From JAEVLT01 sp050496765 (GTDB taxonomy: Bacteria; Bacillota; Bacilli; Bacillales; Cytobacillaceae), in assembly GCF_050496765.1 (NCBI RefSeq), contig NZ_JBNWEO010000005.1, positions 98,757 to 162,756 of the forward strand: a stretch of 64,000 bases of DNA, in the 5' to 3' direction. Within the stretch, counting starts at the first letter, position 1; each line of letters starts with the position of its first letter. The notes below the pieces were generated by a model. It did not search any database, was not told where the DNA came from, and saw only the letters and a program-made list of their open reading frames with translations. This document shows positions 17,565-26,521 of the stretch, piece after piece. A program made the translations under genes and the position numbers.

Positions 17565-18434
17565 TTATTCACATGTGGATAACAGTACAACATCCCGGTT
17601 ATACACAGCAGCTGGTGTATGGTTATCCAATGACTGGTGTGGTAAGTAGTGGTTGTGTAGATGGATATAGCGTTCCACACCTTGCCTCGTTTCTCGCGGG
17701 CTAGTATAGTCGTTGATATAAATCTCATTGTACTTCAGGCTACGCCAGAACCGTTCTATAACGATGTTGTCCTTTGCACGGCCTTTGCCATCCATGCTGA
17801 TGCGGATTTCGTTCTCCTTTAGCAAATCTGTGTACTGTGGGCTGGTAAAGTGGCTCCCTTGATCACTGTTAATAATGGCGGGTTTGCGTTTGGCTAGCGC
17901 CCTTCTCATAGTCTCTAATACGAACCCGATTTCAAGGCTTTGATCCAATTGCCAATCCACAATGAAGCGAGAATACCAATCCATGATGGCGTAGAGGTAC
18001 ATCCAGCCTTGCTTCATCCGGATATACGTGATATCCACACTCCAAACCTGGTCGGGCTGAGTAATGTTTAGCCCTCGAAGTAGGTAGGGGTAGATCCGGT
18101 GCTGGAGATCCCGTTTGCTAAGGTTCGGACCGGGATAGATAGCCATAATACCCATCTCTCGCATGTACTTTCTTACTGTATTTTCGTGAATAAGATCCCC
18201 TTCTCGATTCATAATGGCAGCTATCTTTCGATAGCCCAGAAAAGAATGCTTTGTGTATAGCTCATCAATCCGGTGCTTGAGGCGAATTTCCTCCGGAGAG
18301 GGAGGGACCGGCTTATAGTAAAGACTGGTGCGGTTTAGATTAAGTAAATCCGCTTGTACGAGGATGGAGTGTTCGGAGCAATCCCATTCTATGAGATCAA
18401 TACGCTCTTCACGAGTAAAGTTAGAGGCCAGATT
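17565..18434 (-). CDS. IS3-family transposase, OrfB, copy B
   Basis: Identical in protein to the OrfB of copy A. The DDE residues lie in WSVDITYIR, NSDQGSHFTS and IVIERFWRSLKYNEI. The first ATG is at 18212, but the frame stays open up to the A9 run at 18433-18441, so translation by slippage from orfA is the likely route to a product of about 290 residues. The downstream non-coding segment contains the same 17-base hairpin as copy A. Confidence 0.9.
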   Translation of the reverse strand, partial: NLASNFTREERIDLIEWDCSEHSILVQADLLNLNRTSLYYKPVPPSPEEIRLKHRIDELYTKHSFLGYRKIAAIMNREGDLIHENTVRKYMREMGIMAIYPGPNLSKRDLQHRIYPYLLRGLNITQPDQVWSVDITYIRMKQGWMYLYAIMDWYSRFIVDWQLDQSLEIGFVLETMRRALAKRKPAIINSDQGSHFTSPQYTDLLKENEIRISMDGKGRAKDNIVIERFWRSLKYNEIYINDYTSPRETRQGVERYIHLHNHYLPHQSLDNHTPAAVYNRDVVLLSTCE

Positions 18435-18714
18435 TTTTTTTAAGCCACGACAATTGGGTGGTTAACTTACCAACCTCGGCGTAGAGTTCATTGATTTGTT
18501 GTTCATATTCTTTTTTCATTTTGGTGATACCTTTACGATCATCAACAAACAGCTGTGAGAGGTTTTGTACCACCTCGGATTTCCACCGGTTGAGGACATT
18601 GGTATGGATCCCATGCTCAGAAGCGAGCTGTGAAACTGACTTTTCTTCCTTTAGGATTTCCAGTACAATTTGCGCTTTTTCTTCTGGGTTAAACTTTCTT
18701 CGAGTGGTTGACAT
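18421..18714 (-). CDS. IS3-family transposase, OrfA, copy B
   Basis: 97 residues, identical to the OrfA of copy A: helix-turn-helix around SVSQLASEHGIHTNVLNRW, then a coiled coil ending in WLKKKSGL at the A9 slippery run. AAGGAG lies upstream of the ATG. Confidence 0.9.
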   Translation of the reverse strand: MSTTRRKFNPEEKAQIVLEILKEEKSVSQLASEHGIHTNVLNRWKSEVVQNLSQLFVDDRKGITKMKKEYEQQINELYAEVGKLTTQLSWLKKKSGL

Positions 18715-19486
18715 ACAACTAAGAAACTCCTTTTTTATTGTCTAGTTTATATGTAGCATTATAATCTTGTTACACTCGCGCTTATCTTTGTACTTTGTAT
18801 GTTCCTCTTTGTTTTTGAAAAAAAGGTAAAGGAAAAGCAACCGTTTTTTCGTTATTCATTGGCACTTCTTTTACTCGCTTCGGAAGGATCGTACCATATT
18901 TGGCTTATTTTTACTCATGCCTGGTCAGCCAAAAAGGCGTTGCCTCTCCATCTTAGTGATCTTGCTGTGATTCTTGCCATTGTGATGTTGCTGACGAAAA
19001 GCGATCGAGTTTTTCAATTTATGTATTTTGCTGGATTAGCAAGTTCGATTCAAGCGATACTGACACCAGATCTTTACAAATACTCGTTTCCCCACTTTCG
19101 CTCTATTCAATTTTTTGTTTCACACGGCGGCGTGATTTTGGCCTGTTTGTTGATGGTGGCAGCATTAGATCGCCGACCGACATCTAGGGCGATGTGGGTA
19201 ACAATTTTGTTTGTGAATCTTTATGCAGCTTGTGTCTTTTTCGTCAATACGTTGCTTGGTTCGAATTACCTTTACATTATGGAAAAACCGCGGATGTCTT
19301 CGCTTTTGAACTATTTGGGTCCATGGCCAGGGTATCTACTATCGCTTGAAGCTGTCATGGTGTTGAGTTTCTCAATCCTGTACAGCCCGTTTTGGATAAA
19401 AAGAAAGAGGTGAAGCAGCAAAAAAGGCGGTCTCAAAATGGAGGCCGCCATTGGATTTTTCTTATACGATTCGAACGATCTCGAAC

Positions 19487-19540
19487 GTCGATAACTGTCT
19501 AAGCTCTAGCATCGATAAGCAGGGCGCTAGCACGTTGCTC
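19487..19540. repeat. Dispersed intergenic repeat, copy 1
   Basis: GTCGATAACTGTCTAAGCTC followed by TAGC resembles TTCGATAACTGTCCAACTCC followed by AGC at 42295-42340, and both are followed by a GGCGCT stretch. It lies between the convergent ends of the ywaF-like gene and the MFS gene. Only two diverged copies are visible here. Confidence 0.5.
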
Positions 19541-19565
19541 ATAACCCGATTTCTTTTGAATGGTA

Positions 19566-20987
19566 TTAGTCGTTGTGTTTAAATTCCCTTTTGCAATTTT
19601 TAAAGGTGATCAGAAGGGTTAGCAAGGAAAAAATGGCGATCAACAGGTACGAGGACCGAAATGTCAGCAGCAGCTGTTCAAGTGGTGAAGACCCGTACAT
19701 GTTCGAGAAGAACTGATACATGAGACCGCCAAAGGTAACCCCTAACCCCATACCAAGTGTTCGGGACATATTCAAAATTCCGCCTGTAATCCCGAGAACA
19801 TTTTTCGGGACACTGCCCATAATGCTGCTGTTATTCGGCGGGGTGAACATGCCAATCCCTGAACCGACCAAGAAAAGCCCAATGCTGGTAATAACATAGG
19901 TTCCCGTAATGTCAATAAAGGTTAATAAAAGCGAGCCGACAGTTGTCATCGAAAGGCCAAGAAGCAAGGGTGCGGCTGGGCCGCGGCGATCAGTGATCAT
20001 CCCTGAAATCGGGGTGGCAATCGTCATGCCAATGGGAATAACGGTAATGAGAAAGCTTGCTTGAAAAATCGGCAGATGTTTTACTTGATCTAAATAATAC
20101 GGCGTCAGCAATAATACAGCATACATGACCATAAACGACAAAATACCCGTTATGTTGCCAAAGGTGAAAAAAGAATGTTTAAACAGGCTTAAGTCAACCA
20201 ATGGTTCCGCCCGTTTGCTTTCAATGCGAATAAATAAATAGCTGCACACAACAGCAACCGCAAAGCTGCCGATCATAACCGGTGATGTCCAGCCCAGTTT
20301 TAACCCCATGTTCAAGATGTAGATAATGGTAATTAATGAAGGAATTAGAAAAATGGCACCTGCAAAATCAAATTTCGTTTTACCATTCTGAACTTGAACT
20401 GCGTCTTTTGGCAGAAATAGGATACCAAGGACAATACCAATGATCCCAATCGGGAGGTTAATAAAAAACAGCCATTTCCAGCTGACAAACGAGAGCAGTG
20501 CCCCGCCGACGACCGGCCCTAAGCTTAAGCCGATCCCTTGGGCACTCGCCTGGAAACCGATGGCTTTACCAAGATCCCGCTTTGGGGTTGCAGACGTAAT
20601 AATCGATACGCTGTTGGCCTGAAGCAAAGCAGCTCCCATTCCCTGCAGTACGCGTGCAACAACCAAAACAGACAACGATGGGGCCAATCCGCAAAAAAGG
20701 GAACTGACCGAGAAAAGAACAAATCCGATGATATATAACCAGCGCCGGCCAATCATATCCGCAAGTCTGCCAAAAATTAAGATTAATGACGCTAAGGATA
20801 ATAAATACGCCAAACTTACCCATTCAATTTCATTCATTGGCGTATTGAACTGCTGTTGCAATTTTGGCAAGGCAATGTTTATAATGCTTGCGTCCAGTGC
20901 GGCCATAAAAGCGCCAATACACACCGTTGCCACTGCATACCAATGGGAATTTGATTGTTCATTGTTAGCGAATGCTGCAAAACCCAT
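19566..20987 (-). CDS. MFS drug exporter, DHA2 (EmrB/QacA) family
   Basis: 473 residues and 14 predicted membrane helices. Family motifs are visible: ALDASIINIALPKLQ (motif D1 in helix 1), GRLADMIGRRWLYIIG (motif A between helices 2 and 3), RVLQGMGAALLQANS (motif B) and GPVVGGALLSFVSWKWLFFINLP (motif C). It exports drugs or other lipophilic compounds by proton antiport. GGAGGAG lies before the ATG. It is a single gene. The 320 bases between it and the divergent chemoreceptor gene (20988-21307) hold no further gene or clear regulator site. Confidence 0.9.
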   Translation of the reverse strand: MGFAAFANNEQSNSHWYAVATVCIGAFMAALDASIINIALPKLQQQFNTPMNEIEWVSLAYLLSLASLILIFGRLADMIGRRWLYIIGFVLFSVSSLFCGLAPSLSVLVVARVLQGMGAALLQANSVSIITSATPKRDLGKAIGFQASAQGIGLSLGPVVGGALLSFVSWKWLFFINLPIGIIGIVLGILFLPKDAVQVQNGKTKFDFAGAIFLIPSLITIIYILNMGLKLGWTSPVMIGSFAVAVVCSYLFIRIESKRAEPLVDLSLFKHSFFTFGNITGILSFMVMYAVLLLTPYYLDQVKHLPIFQASFLITVIPIGMTIATPISGMITDRRGPAAPLLLGLSMTTVGSLLLTFIDITGTYVITSIGLFLVGSGIGMFTPPNNSSIMGSVPKNVLGITGGILNMSRTLGMGLGVTFGGLMYQFFSNMYGSSPLEQLLLTFRSSYLLIAIFSLLTLLITFKNCKREFKHND

Positions 20988-21307
20988 CGAAAATCTCCTC
21001 CACCTTAAACAGATCGAAACGAAAAGATAGTTTTCTATTTTTCAAAAGTCATAGCGGTACTGGTTGAAAAACACACCAGCTACTACCCTCATCATTCAAT
21101 CATTTTAGACCCATTTTTGCAAAAAGTCCAATTCATTTACGCCCAAATTCCGAGTGAAACCTGATTGTTTCAACCACAAAATGAGAAATTTTTAATCTTT
21201 TCAAATAGGACTTTTTCATTATTTTTTTGCTAGAATAGAAGCGTTCTTCCGGTTGCATAAAAATTTCTGGTAGTACATAGTTATTCAATTTCATTTGGAG
21301 GCTGTTT

Positions 21308-22963
21308 ATGTCATCAATTGCGCGAAAAATTAACTTATTGATTCTTGTCTTGTTTGTTTTATCATTAACGATTAGCTCAACGGTAGTTTATATCAATACG
21401 AGGAATGCGCTGATCGAAGAGGAAAAGGCCAAAGCATTGGCGATTATTAACACGTTTGAGTCAGGTCTCGAGGAATCGCATGTTACAAATGAGATGTTTC
21501 AGACACGGATTACGAAATTGTCAAAGTCTGTAAAGGAGCTGAAGGAATTCAGTGTCTATACGATTGATTCAAATCCGAGGGTCATTGCATCGTCCAATTC
21601 GGCTTTAATGGGCAAGCCAGCGGGACAGGAGGATCTGGCTGCTGCAAATCGTGATAAAAGTGTGCCCATCGTCACGGGTAAGGAAATTGATGTAACTGCC
21701 CCCTTGCATTTGAACGGACAAGTTCATCATGTAGCAGGAATTATTTTTTCATTAGATAAAGCGAATGCTATGATTCAACAGCAGCTGATTTCGATCATTA
21801 TAACAACATTGGCGGTACTACTTGTTGGAATCTTCGGCATTACTTTTGTTTTTCGAAAAATTGTTTCTCGTCCGCTGGCGAAATTGCAGGCTGCTTCAGC
21901 TGCAATTGCGGGAGGAAATCTTGCAGTCGAAATGGATGATCATATTCTGCAAAGAAAGGATGAAGTGGGTGCTCTTTCAGCGTCCTTTCAAAAGATGGCG
22001 GATCATCTTAAACGGATGATTGGCCAAATCTCGCAAGCCACTGAAACGGTGTCGGAAAAAACGGAAATGGTTTCGGACCATTCGAAATTGATTAATGATA
22101 AAAGTGTGGAAATCACGGGGGCAATGCAGCAAGTGGCAACAGGTTCGGAAATGCAAGTGCAAAGTTCGTATGACAGCCGCAATGCCCTGCAAGGGCTGAA
22201 TGAGGGGATCAGCAATGTTGCCCATTATACGACAGAAGTTTCACAAGAAGCGAATTTTATGCGGGAGCAGGCAAATGAAGCCAATCAGTTTATTCAGACG
22301 ACGGTCGCCCAGATGAAGTCGATTTCGGAGAACGTGAATGGCACCTTGGAGATCATTAACCGCTTGGATCGGCATTCCGCAGAAATTGGCACGATCGTGA
22401 ATGTGATATCGGAAATTGCTTCCCAAACAAACCTGCTTGCGTTAAATGCGGCAATTGAAGCGGCAAGAGCAGGTGAGCAAGGAAAAGGTTTTGCAGTTGT
22501 TTCAGATGAAGTTCGGAAACTGGCTGAACAATCGGCGACCGCCACTTCGAAAATTGCTGCATTGATTCAGGCAATCCAGCAGGATATTGCGTCCTCCGTT
22601 ACGGCAATGAAAATGGGAACAGAAGAGGTGCTGCAAGGAACCAATCATGTTCATCAAGTCGGCGAGCATTTTGAAGAAATGGTGAAAACCATTGAATCGG
22701 TTGCCGGCAAAATTGAGCATGTTTCCGAAAACACGACAACCATGTCGGCGTCGGCAGAAGAGATGGTCGCATCGATTGAAGAAATGACCCAGATTGCCAA
22801 AGAAACATCTTCGATTGCGCAAACTGTTGCATCTGAAGCACAAGGTCAACTCGAATACATGAGTAAAATCCATCAATCGATTGAAGAACTGGTGCAAGTT
22901 TCGGAACAGCTTGAAGGCACAGTAAAGACCATGAAAGAGGATAAAACAGAAGGATCAAAATGA
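21308..22963 (+). CDS. Methyl-accepting chemotaxis protein (transmembrane chemoreceptor)
   Basis: 551 residues. Helix 1 (about 10-30), an outer sensor domain of about 130 residues with a single-Cache look (FSVYTIDSNPRVIASSN, TAPLHLNGQVHHVAGII), helix 2 (about 160-182), a HAMP domain, then the long coiled-coil signalling domain. Its hairpin tip is EIASQTNLLALNAAIEAARAGEQGKGFAVVSDEVRKLAEQ, the CheA/CheW contact site, quoted here only by its ends EIASQ and RKLAEQ. The sensed compound is unknown. TTTGGAGG precedes the ATG. It is transcribed alone. Confidence 0.95.
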   Translation: MSSIARKINLLILVLFVLSLTISSTVVYINTRNALIEEEKAKALAIINTFESGLEESHVTNEMFQTRITKLSKSVKELKEFSVYTIDSNPRVIASSNSALMGKPAGQEDLAAANRDKSVPIVTGKEIDVTAPLHLNGQVHHVAGIIFSLDKANAMIQQQLISIIITTLAVLLVGIFGITFVFRKIVSRPLAKLQAASAAIAGGNLAVEMDDHILQRKDEVGALSASFQKMADHLKRMIGQISQATETVSEKTEMVSDHSKLINDKSVEITGAMQQVATGSEMQVQSSYDSRNALQGLNEGISNVAHYTTEVSQEANFMREQANEANQFIQTTVAQMKSISENVNGTLEIINRLDRHSAEIGTIVNVISEIASQTNLLALNAAIEAARAGEQGKGFAVVSDEVRKLAEQSATATSKIAALIQAIQQDIASSVTAMKMGTEEVLQGTNHVHQVGEHFEEMVKTIESVAGKIEHVSENTTTMSASAEEMVASIEEMTQIAKETSSIAQTVASEAQGQLEYMSKIHQSIEELVQVSEQLEGTVKTMKEDKTEGSK

Positions 22964-23056
22964 TAAAATTCTTAGGAAACTGGACGGATTTTTTTAATCT
23001 GCCTCCTGTTTAATAACATGTGTAAGGCAAGTTATTCTATCTTAGGAGGAATGAAA

Positions 23057-23725
23057 GTGAACAAGAAAAAATTGTTGATCCCGGCTCTTGCCATGACCAT
23101 TGTCGGCGGTAGCTTCGCAGGTGTGTCCTTAACGAAATCTTATGCTGCTTCTCCGGCAAAAACGGTTCAATCGGAAGAAAACAGCCAGTCAGATGCTGCT
23201 GTATTAAAGCAGGCGAAACTGTCTAAAGCGGAAAGTGAAAGCATTGCCCTAAAAGCTGTACCAGGAACTGTGAAAGGTTCAGAACTGGAAAATGAAAATG
23301 GAAATGCCGTTTATGGTGTGCAAATTGTGGACAAATCCGGCAAGAAGCAAGATGTAAAAGTCGATGCCAAAACAGGCAAAGTGTTAAAAACAGAAGCAGA
23401 CAATGAGAATGAGAAAAATGGCGAAGAAAAAGGAAAGGAAGCTGAAAAAAGCGAAAATCAGGCTGATTTAGCGAAACAGGCAACCCTTTCAAAAGCAGAT
23501 AGTGAGGCCATTGCGCTTAAAGCTGTTCCTGGGACAGTCAAATCATCCGGTCTAGAAGATGAGAATGGCAAAGTTGTTTACGGTGTTCAAGTCACTGGTA
23601 AAGATGGCAAAACAAGTGATGTAAAAATCGATGCCAAAACAGGCAAAGTGTTAAAAACAGAAGCAGATGGCAATGAAAAAGAGCAAAATGGCAAAGAAGC
23701 CGATGGAGAACAAGCAAATCAGTAA
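23057..23725 (+). CDS. Exported protein with two PepSY domains
   Basis: 222 residues from the GTG at 23057, which has AGGAGG seven bases upstream; an ATG at 23051 is too close to that site. A signal peptide ends around KSYAASP. Two copies of a PepSY unit follow, about residues 55-115 and 140-205. Each runs AKLSKAESESIALKAVPGTVK, quoted as AKLSKAESES...VPGTVK, then VYGVQI/V and DAKTGKVLKTEAD, joined by a Glu/Lys/Asn-rich linker. PepSY domains inhibit peptidases or modulate nearby sensors. In B. subtilis PepSY proteins sit beside the YkoGH two-component system; a similar system lies 3 kb downstream here. Confidence 0.88.
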   Translation: MNKKKLLIPALAMTIVGGSFAGVSLTKSYAASPAKTVQSEENSQSDAAVLKQAKLSKAESESIALKAVPGTVKGSELENENGNAVYGVQIVDKSGKKQDVKVDAKTGKVLKTEADNENEKNGEEKGKEAEKSENQADLAKQATLSKADSEAIALKAVPGTVKSSGLEDENGKVVYGVQVTGKDGKTSDVKIDAKTGKVLKTEADGNEKEQNGKEADGEQANQ

Positions 23726-23883
23726 GTTTTTTTAAAGGAGTATCCCCCTCTTCCAATTTTACATGCGGCATGGCCACTGGCCAGCCGTATTTTTGTTGGT
23801 TTTGGACAGGATGTGCACGAATGAGAAAGGCCGGTATGATGCAATAAGAGGAAAAATTTGTTCAACGCGTCATGGGAAGCCAT

Positions 23884-24183
23884 GTCAAGGCCCATCAACC
23901 GTGGGAAACCCGCCCGGCGGTCGATGAGTAGCCCCGTCAAGGCCCGTCAACCGTGGAAAAGCCGCCCCAAGGTCGATAAGAAGCCTCGTCAAGGCCCGTC
24001 AACCGTGGAAAACCCGTTCGGTGGTCGATAAGAAGCCCCTTCAAGGCCCGTCAACCGCAAAAAACCCGCCCCAAGGTCGATAAGAAGCCCCTTTAAGGCC
24101 CGTCAACCGCAAAAAACCCGCCCCAAGGTCGATAAGAAGCCCCGTCAAGGCCCGTCAACCGCAAAAAACCCGCCGGGTGGTCA
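23884..24183. repeat. Tandem array of a 52-bp unit, five full copies and a partial sixth
   Basis: Units start at 23884, 23936, 23988, 24040, 24092 and 24144, all exactly 52 bases apart. The unit begins GTCAAGGCCCGTCAACCG, then AAAACCCGCC and GGTCGATAAGAAGCCCC. Units 4 and 5 are almost identical; unit 1 and the end of unit 6 differ most. As 52 is not a multiple of 3 and stops occur, it is not coding. It fills most of the gap between the PepSY gene and the ABC transporter. No spacers, so not CRISPR. Confidence 0.95.
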
Positions 24184-24396
24184 CTGAAATAAGCAATCCC
24201 TTCAAAAGCCTTACCCAATTAACAGCAAATGCCACGCGAAACCATCGGAAAAAGAACCAGTTAACAATCCGTTTCACGACAGATGAGAAACCTCTCATTT
24301 AATTTTGACCTGAATTTCATAAAACAATGTCCTTGCTTTTAATGTTGACCGGAGAAAATGGTGGCGGTACTGATTTTTCAACAAAGGAGGGCAATT

Positions 24397-25158
24397 ATGA
24401 TCCACGTAAAGGATTTATCAAAAGTATATGACAACGGATTTAAAGCAGTGAGTAATCTAAGCCTTCATGTCAAAAGCGGTGATATCTACGGTTTTTTAGG
24501 ACCAAATGGAGCAGGGAAAACAACAACGATCCGGATGCTGAATGGATTAATCAAGCCAACTGGCGGGGAGGTTACCATTGAAGGGACACTTGTGAAGCAA
24601 GACGAACCATCCGTGAAAAGAAAGATCGGAGTTTTGCCGGAGTCGCATGGGTACTACAACTGGATGACCGGTTACGAATATTTAACCTTTTTTGCCGAAC
24701 TGTATGACGTCCCAAAAGAGATTCGCACAGAACGAGTGATAAACGTGCTGGAAATGGTCGGAATGAGTGAAAAAAAGAATATTCGGATCGGGCAGTACTC
24801 ACGCGGGATGAGGCAGCGGATCGGCATCGCGAAAACCATTGTTCATCAGCCATCACTGATTTTCCTTGATGAGCCTACATTGGGTCTTGATCCCCAAGGG
24901 CAAAAGGATATTCAGAAAATTATTTTGGATCTCAATCAAAAGCAAGGAGTCACGGTGTTTATCACTTCTCATTTGCTAAAAGAAATCGCAGAAATCTGCA
25001 ACCGGGTTGCCATTGTGAAAAAGGGACGCCTTCTTGAAGAAGGAGAAATTTCACAACTGCTTCATAAATATGAACGGAAAATTCAATCTCCAGATAGCAG
25101 CCAGCCTGTGACCCTCGAAGATGTCTTTTTCTATGTAACAAAGGAAGGTGAACAATGA
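24397..25158 (+). CDS. ABC transporter ATP-binding protein
   Basis: 253 residues from the ATG at 24397, with GGAGGG six bases upstream. Walker A GPNGAGKTTT, Q-loop, signature YSRGMRQRIGIAK (a variant of LSGGQ usual in ABC-2 drug and lantibiotic exporters), Walker B LIFLDEPTLGLDP, and the switch His in ITSHLL. It pairs with the membrane protein encoded next, with overlapping genes, in an exporter of the CcmA/NatA type. The substrate is not visible. Genes for a secreted partner and a two-component system follow in the same direction. Confidence 0.93.
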   Translation: MIHVKDLSKVYDNGFKAVSNLSLHVKSGDIYGFLGPNGAGKTTTIRMLNGLIKPTGGEVTIEGTLVKQDEPSVKRKIGVLPESHGYYNWMTGYEYLTFFAELYDVPKEIRTERVINVLEMVGMSEKKNIRIGQYSRGMRQRIGIAKTIVHQPSLIFLDEPTLGLDPQGQKDIQKIILDLNQKQGVTVFITSHLLKEIAEICNRVAIVKKGRLLEEGEISQLLHKYERKIQSPDSSQPVTLEDVFFYVTKEGEQ

Positions 25159-25159
25159 A

Positions 25160-25918
25160 ATGAAGTCCGCATTAATACGAAAAGAAATAAAAGAACATGT
25201 ACTTTCGAAAAAAGGCATTTGGATTTTCTTTGCAGTCACCATTCTGTTCAGCGGCCTGGCGTTCAGCTTTATTTCAGTAAAAGAGTTAAGCCTGCTGGCA
25301 CAGGTTGAAGTGAATATGACATTTATGAAAGTGATGGTAGGTCTCAGCGTTCTCGTTTCCCTTGTGCTGGGAGCCACGATGTATTCGAGCGAAAAAGAGC
25401 AGGGAACATTGGAAAGCTTAATGCTCACCCCGTTAAGCCGCATGCAGATCACGCTCAGTAAAGTCAGCGGAATCATTGTTTTTTGGCTTGTTCTTTCCTT
25501 GCTGTCCTTGCCGTATTTTTACGCGCTCGCAAATGGTACGAACTTATTCCCGAAAATTCTTGTGTTTCTTTACTTGATTGCTTTCCCGTTGGTGATTGCC
25601 TTTACTTGCCTATCATTAGCCTTTTCGGCTTGGCTGTCTTCAACAAAAAACGCGTTAATGCTATCAATCGTCTTGTTTATCGTAACCGCCATTCCTATGT
25701 TTTTGTCGACAACAATGAAAAAGGCGGGTTTCGCCTACCTGTTTGATCGGCTAAGTCCGATTTCTTCAAGCTTGCTCGCCATGAAAGATTATTTTGTAAA
25801 TAAGTTATCAGCAGCTATTATTCTAGTCGATATTTTACCGATTATTGGGTTTTTCTTTATTGCTTTTGCAAGCTTGTACTATGCCAGCAGCAAACTTGAT
25901 TTTAAAGGAGGCGAATGA
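25160..25918 (+). CDS. ABC-2 type transporter permease
   Basis: About 252 residues. The ATG at 25160 is preferred, with GGAAGGTG nine bases upstream; a GTG at 25148 is in frame but lies on that site. Six membrane helices. YSSEKEQGTLESLMLTPLSRMQI between helices 2 and 3 is the ABC-2 signature, seen in full as EKEQGTLESLM. It forms the channel for the ATPase encoded just upstream, whose stop lies a base before this ATG. Its own stop overlaps the next start. Confidence 0.9.
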   Translation: MKSALIRKEIKEHVLSKKGIWIFFAVTILFSGLAFSFISVKELSLLAQVEVNMTFMKVMVGLSVLVSLVLGATMYSSEKEQGTLESLMLTPLSRMQITLSKVSGIIVFWLVLSLLSLPYFYALANGTNLFPKILVFLYLIAFPLVIAFTCLSLAFSAWLSSTKNALMLSIVLFIVTAIPMFLSTTMKKAGFAYLFDRLSPISSSLLAMKDYFVNKLSAAIILVDILPIIGFFFIAFASLYYASSKLDFKGGE

Positions 25919-26478
25919 TGATGAAAAAGTTATGGATTGTATTGGTTCTTTTCAGTGCAATTGTTTCTGCCTCTTTCGATAATCTTGGACATGCAGCTGC
26001 GGCTGGAAATAATTCCGTTGACATTCAAATTCTTTCGCCAACAAAAGTACGCAATTATCCCGGCTTCGAAACAAAAGTTGATGTAAAAATCACAAACCGG
26101 ACGGGGACTGCTTTGACAAAAGCAATGGTCTATATCACAATGGCTGATTTAGGAAAACATTGGACAGTGAATCTGGAAGACTACAGTGCGGATAAACCAG
26201 TTCCAATTCCCACGCTTGCTCCAGGACAATCAATAAAGCTATCGTTGCCGGTCCGTTTCGTTTATACTAGTCATTATAAGCTATATGTTACGGTAAGCAG
26301 CGATACAGATCTGGCGATTTACTCAAGCAATGCCATCCCTGTTGAAATCTTAGGAAACACGAAAATCAATCCTACACTCGTTTCGGTGGTTGCTATGGTG
26401 GAACCATTGCTGCTCCTCGCCATCCTCTTATTTGCCCTGCTGAGGGGCAGGAAGCTAAAGGACGAATCGAAAGATTGA
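25915..26478 (+). CDS. Exported, membrane-anchored protein with an immunoglobulin-like (NEW3-type) domain
   Basis: 187 residues. The signal peptide ends around GHAAAAG. A beta-rich domain (about 30-145) has VDVKITNRTGTALTKAMVYI and LAPGQSIKLSLPVRFVYTSHYKL, like NPCBM-associated NEW3 domains. One C-terminal membrane helix (about 157-177) is followed by a basic tail. GGAGGCG lies just before the ATGs at 25915, 25918 and 25921, any of which could start it. Overlap with the permease stop points to one operon and to a role as an outer-face accessory of the transporter. Its exact function is unknown. Confidence 0.8.
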   Translation: MMMKKLWIVLVLFSAIVSASFDNLGHAAAAGNNSVDIQILSPTKVRNYPGFETKVDVKITNRTGTALTKAMVYITMADLGKHWTVNLEDYSADKPVPIPTLAPGQSIKLSLPVRFVYTSHYKLYVTVSSDTDLAIYSSNAIPVEILGNTKINPTLVSVVAMVEPLLLLAILLFALLRGRKLKDESKD

Positions 26479-26521
26479 GCAGGGAGTATTTTTTTGTGTA
26501 AATTTTTAGGAGAGAATTAGG

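Larger units (their letters stand above)
17194..18763 (-). mobile_element. IS3-family insertion sequence, copy B
   Basis: 1570 bp, with the same ends as copy A (TATGGTGCTAC and, from the right, TATAATGCTAC) and a 3-bp target duplication ATC at 17191-17193 and 18764-18766. It differs from copy A by one missing base and two substitutions in the non-coding left part; the transposase genes are the same. It disrupts the ywaF-like gene. Each copy has its own target duplication, so each was inserted on its own. Confidence 0.95.
17130..19413 (+). pseudogene. YwaF-like integral membrane protein gene interrupted by IS3 copy B
   Basis: The first 21 codons lie at 17130-17193 (MNTFFHYHSKLAPFRAFSGEH, with GGGG upstream). 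The rest resumes at 18767 after the element and its duplicated ATC. Joined, the frame reads on without a break through HLVTLALIFVLCMFLF to the stop at 19413, giving about 236 residues, the size of the TIGR02206/YwaF family. It has about seven membrane helices, with HLSDLAVILAIV and SHGGVILACLLMV as typical parts. The function of the family is unknown. An ATG at 18799 could still start a 204-residue product lacking the first helix, but it has no ribosome site. Confidence 0.9.

Noticed and set aside
341..18763. A composite transposon formed by the two IS3 copies
   Set aside because: Each copy is flanked by its own target duplication, so the block did not move as a unit.
22003..22958. Several long minus-strand ORFs across the chemoreceptor gene
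   Set aside because: They mirror the coiled-coil codons of the chemoreceptor and lack starts with ribosome sites; the same holds for ORFs antisense to floT (36837-37403).
23884..24183. CRISPR array
   Set aside because: The 52-bp units abut directly with no unique spacers, and no cas genes are present.
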